From a virus, in IMG/VR virus record IMGVR_UViG_3300032294_000107, positions 1 through 25,022 of that record: DNA of 25,022 bases. One strand, given 5' to 3'. The position numbers were made by a program, and so were the translations under genes. A model generated the notes under the pieces. It had not been told where the DNA came from, searched no databases, and worked only from the letters and a program-made list of their open reading frames with translations. Below are positions 21,723 through 25,022 of this stretch, piece after piece. Position 1 is the stretch's first letter; each line of letters starts with the position of its first letter.

Positions 21723-22256
21723 TTAGGCGTCAGCGAACGGAGTGGCCACAGAACCCGAGCCCAGCAAGATGCCGGTCACGAAGTACTTGTTGGCGTCAAC
21801 GGCGGTGATCTCGATCCACGAGCCAGCGATGCCGCCAGTGGTAGAGCCATCAAGGTTGATCACGTCGTTCGACGCTGCGGGGGCGAAGCCAGAAACGGCA
21901 CCGCTGGAATCGGTGTCCACCATCAGCAACGAGCCGACAAACTTGTCAGTGCCATTGGTCTTGATAGCCACGGCAGTTGCCGAGGTCTCGATGAACACAC
22001 GGTAGGTTGCACCGAGGTTGTTCAGGGTGTTGGGGTCAGCGCCCGGGCCAGAGGTCACCGGGTCAGCGGTAGCCACGATGGCGGGCAGAGTGATGATCAG
22101 CGTTGCGTCGTTGGTGCGCAGGGTGCGACCAGCGTAGTTGGCAACGTCCAGAGTCAGCGTGTTGGTGCCGTTGGCGACCTCAACAATGGTGTTGGGGCCT
22201 TGGGTGTAGAAGCCACCCAGCGAACGAACCGGGCCTTGAAAAGTAGTGCGAGCCAT
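21723..22256 (-). CDS. Virion structural protein, probable head-surface component (177 aa)
   Basis: This 177-residue beta-rich protein is rich in Thr, Ala, Gly and Val. Its opening is ARTTFQGPVRSLGGFYTQGP. Later strands include TLRTNDATLIITLPAIVATA, ATYRVFIETSATAVAIKTNG, TDKFVGSLLMVDTD and SWIEITAVDANKYFVTGILL. The 'F.GPVRSL.GF' start followed by such strands is common in environmental phage genes next to the capsid gene. Decoration or head-spike use is plausible but unproven. It is the first gene after the capsid terminator, with TGAGGA six bases upstream of the ATG, so it may depend on read-through or its own promoter. Confidence 0.72.
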   Translation of the reverse strand: MARTTFQGPVRSLGGFYTQGPNTIVEVANGTNTLTLDVANYAGRTLRTNDATLIITLPAIVATADPVTSGPGADPNTLNNLGATYRVFIETSATAVAIKTNGTDKFVGSLLMVDTDSSGAVSGFAPAASNDVINLDGSTTGGIAGSWIEITAVDANKYFVTGILLGSGSVATPFADA

Positions 22257-22360
22257 GATTTCCTCACATGCGAGTTATGGTGTGTTCGTCTGCATGTCGT
22301 CAGCCGGGCCTGTCAAACACACCGGAATTTCCCGGTTTGTCTCAAATATACACGATCCGT
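22257..22360 (-). promoter_or_regulatory. Non-coding leader after the capsid terminator, with inverted repeat
   Basis: This is most of the longest gap in the window (22257-22397). It holds no plausible reading frame. On the plus strand, ACCGG at 22321-22325 pairs with CCGGT at 22332-22336 across a six-base loop; with one mismatch the pairing extends to about 22317-22340. On the minus strand a TTGACA (22316-22311) is present, but I find no -10 element at a suitable distance, so a sigma70 promoter is not supported. The inverted repeat could be a transcript hairpin or protein-binding site. TGAGGAAATC just before 22256 is the ribosome site of the next gene. Confidence 0.4.
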
Positions 22361-22390
22361 CAAAAAAGAAAAGGGGCCGAAGCCCCTTTT
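22361..22390 (-). terminator. Rho-independent terminator downstream of the capsid gene
   Basis: On the minus strand a perfect 9-base-pair stem (AAAAGGGGC / GCCCCTTTT, 22369-22390) is capped by a TTCG tetraloop. It is followed by CTTTTTTG (22368-22361). It begins 7 bases after the capsid stop codon. This is a textbook intrinsic terminator and the strongest transcription signal in the window. Partial read-through to the tail genes must occur unless a promoter lies just downstream. Confidence 0.9.
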
Positions 22391-22397
22391 CATCTCA

Positions 22398-23306
22398 TCA
22401 CGCGCCGGGAGAACCGAACGCGCCCAGAGGATCAGACACACCGAACGAATAACGCTCGCGGGCCTTGTAGCGGCTGTTGCCGGTGTCGAAGTCAGCGTCC
22501 ATACCCGTTTGCATCGGGGTACGCACGAAGTGCTTCAGACCGTTAGGCACATCGGTCAGCAGGAACCATGCGTTGGTATCGGTCAAGTAGTGGTTGACCG
22601 TATAGCCTTCGGGGATGGAACCCATCGACTTCAGGGCGTTGATGTCGTTGTCGGCGGTGGAGACACGCAGTTCGGTCTTCAGCAGACGCTCGGCCACGAA
22701 CTGGAGGCTGGGAGGCACAACCAGTTTGCGGGGCTTGGCGGCAATCAGAAGACTGCGTTCGTCCGTCCAACCAGCGATCTGGATAACGGCGGCTTCCAGA
22801 GAAGTCTCGTTCAGATCGGCTGCAACGGTGGGGCGGTTGCTGTTGGTGCCACCAGAGACCAGCGGGTGGTCGGTAGCAAACAGGGTCTTGCCGTCACCGT
22901 AGGTGGGGCCACCAGTGAAGCCTTGGTTCAGGATCGCAGCGGCCTTCACCTGCTTGGTGTAGGCCATGGCACGAGCAAGCGCCTTGGTGTAGCGGCTGGA
23001 CAGAGAGTCGTACAGGTTGTCCTCGATGGCTTCTTCAGTCAGCGAGAAACCCATAGCGATGGTCTCGTGCACGTAGCGTGCAGTCCATGCTTCTTGGGCG
23101 TTGTCGTATGCCAGCGCAGAACCTTCGTTCTTCACAGGCGCGGCGCTGAAGCCGGAGAGTTTCGTCTCCTCCTCAAACGAACGCTCGGAACTCTCTTGTT
23201 CAAAGATTTCCTTGTGTTCTTCGCCGTATTTCTTGTACTCCAGACCAAACAGCGCGTTAAGGCCGGGCAGGAGTTCTTTCAGTAGTTGGGCACGAGAAAT
23301 TGCCAT
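22398..23306 (-). CDS. Major capsid protein (HK97-fold type)
   Basis: This 302-residue protein begins AISRAQLLKELLPGLNALFG and LEYKKYGEEHKEIFEQESSE, an N-terminal helix pair. Then come ETKLSGFSAAPVKNEGSALA, QEAWTARYVHETIAMGFSLT and EEAIEDNLYDSLSSRYTKAL with ARAMAYTKQVKAAAILN. The long helix with EEAIED....L....ARA....K...AA.ILN is the typical spine helix of HK97-like major head subunits (Mu gpT-like group). The later TDERSLLIAAKPRKLVVPPS and LLKTELRVSTADNDINALKS segments give the A-domain pattern. The length is normal for a capsid without large insertions. A strong TAAGGAG ribosome site and a strong terminator right after the gene fit high expression. The scaffold-like gene lies two genes upstream. 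No capsid protease is in this window. Confidence 0.88.
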   Translation of the reverse strand: MAISRAQLLKELLPGLNALFGLEYKKYGEEHKEIFEQESSERSFEEETKLSGFSAAPVKNEGSALAYDNAQEAWTARYVHETIAMGFSLTEEAIEDNLYDSLSSRYTKALARAMAYTKQVKAAAILNQGFTGGPTYGDGKTLFATDHPLVSGGTNSNRPTVAADLNETSLEAAVIQIAGWTDERSLLIAAKPRKLVVPPSLQFVAERLLKTELRVSTADNDINALKSMGSIPEGYTVNHYLTDTNAWFLLTDVPNGLKHFVRTPMQTGMDADFDTGNSRYKARERYSFGVSDPLGAFGSPGA

Positions 23307-23317
23307 GATCTAACTCC

Positions 23318-23974
23318 TTAGACGCCGGTCGGGTTGTTGTACATGTGGCCACCGTTCCATGCGACGACGTTAGGCGTACCTTCGGTCAGCGTGATGTACG
23401 GAGCGTTGAACTTGCAGATGAATTCGCAGAACTCACCAGAAGCGTTTGCGGTGTCGGGGACACCTGCCACGATGCGGATGGGGAGAGATGCAGTAGCAGC
23501 GGCGGTGGAGCCGTTGATACCCACAGCGGAATCGCCAGTGGTGGTGGAACCGGAGTTCTGCACCAGAGCGACGTTGTTGCCGATCACGGTTTGGCCGTAG
23601 AAGGCGACGGTGGTGCCCGAAGACACAGCGGCGACCTTGAACAGAATATCGGGATCGTCAGCCACGATGGCTTGCGCGTCAGAAGCGACAGTGCTGGCGG
23701 GCCAGTACTGGGCGAAGACGGGCTGCTTCGTGGAGGGGTTGGTGTAGGTGCAGCCAAGGAAGATGCCAGCAACGCCGTTGGATGCAACGGTGGTCGTGCC
23801 AGTGTCCTTCTCAACAGTACCGTCGCTCACCAGTTTGACCACATCGCCGTAGAAGATGTTGGTGGCGTAGCCACTTGCGATCTTCATGTAGCGGGTCGAA
23901 CCAGCGAACACCTGACCGCCAATTAGATTGGTCGGTTGCAAGCCGTACGGCTTGTCAATGGTGGGGTAAGCCAT
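23318..23974 (-). CDS. Virion structural protein upstream of the capsid gene, probable head decoration (218 aa)
   Basis: This 218-residue beta-rich protein opens PTIDKPYGLQPTNLIGGQVF, followed by STRYMKIASGYATNIFYGDV and VKLVSDGTVEKDTG. The middle has GVAGIFLGCTYTNPSTKQPV and FAQYWPASTVASDAQAIVAD. Its DDPDILFKVAA stretch, GN.....NSGSTTTGDS turn and final FICKFNAPYITLTEG are a pattern I know from abundant head-surface proteins of environmental phages ('GL.P......G.Y.G....Y.I..GY.T.I..GD.V', 'DDP...F.'). Decoration or cement function is inferred from the adjacent capsid gene. GGAG lies seven bases before the ATG, and the 11-base gap to the capsid gene means shared transcription. Confidence 0.75.
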   Translation of the reverse strand: MAYPTIDKPYGLQPTNLIGGQVFAGSTRYMKIASGYATNIFYGDVVKLVSDGTVEKDTGTTTVASNGVAGIFLGCTYTNPSTKQPVFAQYWPASTVASDAQAIVADDPDILFKVAAVSSGTTVAFYGQTVIGNNVALVQNSGSTTTGDSAVGINGSTAAATASLPIRIVAGVPDTANASGEFCEFICKFNAPYITLTEGTPNVVAWNGGHMYNNPTGV

Positions 23975-23991
23975 GTTTTGACTCCAAAAAA

Positions 23992-24441
23992 TTAGGTTCC
24001 TCGACCGAAAGTGACCTTCGTTTTGCGCTCATTGAAAAGCGGCATGCGAGGATCATTTTCGCGCATGAGACTGTGGTCAACCGACTGAATCTGAGCACTT
24101 GCTTCCTGACGGAAGAAGTCGTTCCGGTCTTCGACCAACTCTTTGGGTGCTTTGCAGAGCAGGAGACCACCAATCAGGATGTTGTCTTTGAAGCGGTCGT
24201 TTTCGACGCCAGCCACAAAGATTTCCGGGTGATCAGATGCCTTGACGGGTTCCCAGCCCTCACGAAGTTTGAGGGAGACGTTCATGGGGTCAGACTCACC
24301 GCGAGTGCTGACGCGAACCCAGTGGAATTCGTAGCCCTCCTCGGGATGAGGAGTAGGCAGCGTATCTGGACGAATCCAGTTGCGCTTGCGGGCCGTTTTT
24401 TCACGGGTTTCCAGTTCTCGGTTCAGTCTGTTCTCAGCCAT
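23992..24441 (-). CDS. Conserved phage head-operon protein of unknown function (149 aa)
   Basis: This 149-residue soluble, charged protein opens RLNRELETREKTARKRNWIR, followed by PDTLPTPHPEEGYEFHWVRV and MNVSLKLREGWEPVKASDHP. The middle has RFKDNILIGGLLLCKAPKEL and EDRNDFFRQEASAQIQSVDH. The end is basic (NERKTKVTFGRG). 'W.RP..LP.P....Y.F.WVR', 'NV...LREGWEPV...DHPE' and 'I..GGL.LCK.P.E' are well conserved in proteins that lie between scaffold and capsid genes of environmental podoviruses, never with a named role. TGAGGA precedes the ATG, which overlaps the upstream stop by 8 bases. Involvement in head assembly is inferred from that position only. Confidence 0.8.
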   Translation of the reverse strand: MAENRLNRELETREKTARKRNWIRPDTLPTPHPEEGYEFHWVRVSTRGESDPMNVSLKLREGWEPVKASDHPEIFVAGVENDRFKDNILIGGLLLCKAPKELVEDRNDFFRQEASAQIQSVDHSLMRENDPRMPLFNERKTKVTFGRGT

Positions 24442-25022
24442 TTTGTTTCCTCATTTCCATAGCAACCTGTTTGGCGTATTCTTCCAGCGGCACACCAAGC
24501 CGTTTGGCCAATGCCACCTGCGTTTGCGTCAGCACGATCTTCTTGGGCGCAGTGCTACGTGTTGCCGGTGCCACGACGTTCGTCTTTCGACGAGGCTTCG
24601 TTTCCTCTGGTTCGTCGTCCTCAACGTCATCGAAGGCGTCTGGGAAGACTTGTCGCATACGAGCATCAATCTTCTCGTAGTACTCGTCAGAGCGAGGGTT
24701 AATACCCTGTTTGACCAATTTCTGATGCAACCCCAGCGCGAAACTGGTCATCTCATCGTCTGGCCCAAACCATGTATTGGCTTTCTGCCACTGCACGGCC
24801 CGGTCATCGACTGCTGGGGCGGTTACTTGAGTTTGTACCTCAGTTTCATCCGGTTGTAAAGCGGGTAGTTTGAGATTGTTTACTCGGTCAGACTTCAGTT
24901 TTGCAGCAGTCAGTTCTTCTTGCGCTGCAACAACGGCATCCGACTCGCCTGCGTCGTAGGCGGCTTTGAACTTGGACTTGGCTTCCTCCAACTCGCGCTC
25001 GGCCATCTTCTTGGCCTGCTCC
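24434..25022 (-). CDS. Scaffold-like head assembly protein, 5' end beyond window
   Basis: The frame is open to the right edge, so the N-terminus is missing. The ATG at 25006 lacks a good ribosome site and is preceded by in-frame codons for EQAKK, so it is probably internal. The visible ~195 residues start as a charged coiled coil (AERELEEAKSKFKAAYDAGE, VVAAQEELTAAKLKSD). An acidic linker and AVQWQKANTWFGPDDEMTSF, ALGLHQKLVKQGINPRSDEY and YEKIDARMRQVFPDAF follow, then an Asp/Glu-rich segment and a basic helical tail. Coiled coil, high charge, and an acidic-to-basic end upstream of the capsid gene are typical of scaffolds. The WF....MT.FAL..H..L module is familiar from environmental phage scaffold-position proteins. 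A capsid-binding C-terminal helix is likely. Confidence 0.7.
   Translation of the reverse strand, partial: EQAKKMAERELEEAKSKFKAAYDAGESDAVVAAQEELTAAKLKSDRVNNLKLPALQPDETEVQTQVTAPAVDDRAVQWQKANTWFGPDDEMTSFALGLHQKLVKQGINPRSDEYYEKIDARMRQVFPDAFDDVEDDEPEETKPRRKTNVVAPATRSTAPKKIVLTQTQVALAKRLGVPLEEYAKQVAMEMRKQNG

Noticed and set aside
22311-22316. TTGACA on the minus strand as a sigma70 -35 box
   Set aside because: No acceptable -10 hexamer lies 15-19 bases downstream; the nearest AT-rich candidate is about 32 bases away.
21201-23285. 694-codon open frame on the plus strand, antisense to the capsid and neighbouring genes
   Set aside because: It runs across several well-supported minus-strand genes and an intergenic terminator, has no ribosome site, and its protein is His/Gly/Arg-rich without domains. 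Codon bias of the opposite strand explains the lack of stops.
1-25022. tRNA genes, integrase, insertion sequences and attachment sites
   Set aside because: The gaps between genes are too short to hold such elements except 22257-22397, and that region shows only a terminator and an inverted repeat.

Overview
The window is a 25 kb piece of a tailed double-stranded DNA bacteriophage, almost certainly environmental. It covers most of the late (virion and lysis) module. Every credible gene is on the minus strand, so transcription runs from the right edge to the left. Base composition is moderately GC-rich. Gene ends abut or overlap by a few bases and most starts have a good Shine-Dalgarno sequence. 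No terminase, portal, polymerase, integrase, repressor, tRNA or host gene is visible. The P22-like and SU10-like connector proteins, a nozzle-like large protein, a giant ejection-like protein and the lack of any tail sheath or tail tube favour a short-tailed (podovirus-like) particle. That is an inference. The host cannot be read from this sequence.

Layout in transcription order. (1) 25022-22398, head: a scaffold-like protein cut by the right edge, a conserved virion-operon protein, a probable head surface protein and the HK97-fold-type major capsid protein, ending in a strong UUCG-capped terminator. (2) 22256-19439: two small structural proteins, then a dense cassette of small, mostly basic proteins (DUF6321, a membrane/coiled-coil protein, four Gly/Lys-rich proteins, DUF5872). 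(3) 19439-17489, connectors: a P22 gp4-like tail accessory protein, a C4 zinc-type protein, a small basic protein and an SU10-like adaptor. (4) 17477-11919, tail appendages: a small structural protein, a 22-residue-repeat protein, a 1278-residue fibre ending in a peptidase S74 chaperone, and a DUF7936-type protein, followed by a possible terminator. (5) 11862-10193, lysis: two small proteins (one zinc-ribbon-like), a two-helix membrane protein, a three-helix GTA-type holin and an M15 L-Ala-D-Glu-type endolysin. (6) 10191-1, tail nozzle and ejection: a 701-residue nozzle-like protein, a jelly-roll-like protein, a 146-residue protein, a 1851-residue internal/ejection-type protein, and two further virion-associated proteins, the last cut by the left edge.

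The scaffold and capsid genes would build the procapsid. The connector proteins would close the portal after packaging, and the fibre and nozzle would complete the tail. The giant protein and its neighbours would be ejected at infection, and holin plus endolysin would release progeny. The least explained content is a pair of short peptide signatures that recur in otherwise unrelated proteins. One is a Tyr-Ala-x-Gly-Gly motif in at least four proteins; the other is an Ala-Asp-Gly-x-Ala-Lys-(Lys/Arg)-Gly-Lys-Thr motif in three consecutive small genes. A 22-residue repeat protein with a clear four-unit higher-order duplication also stands out.
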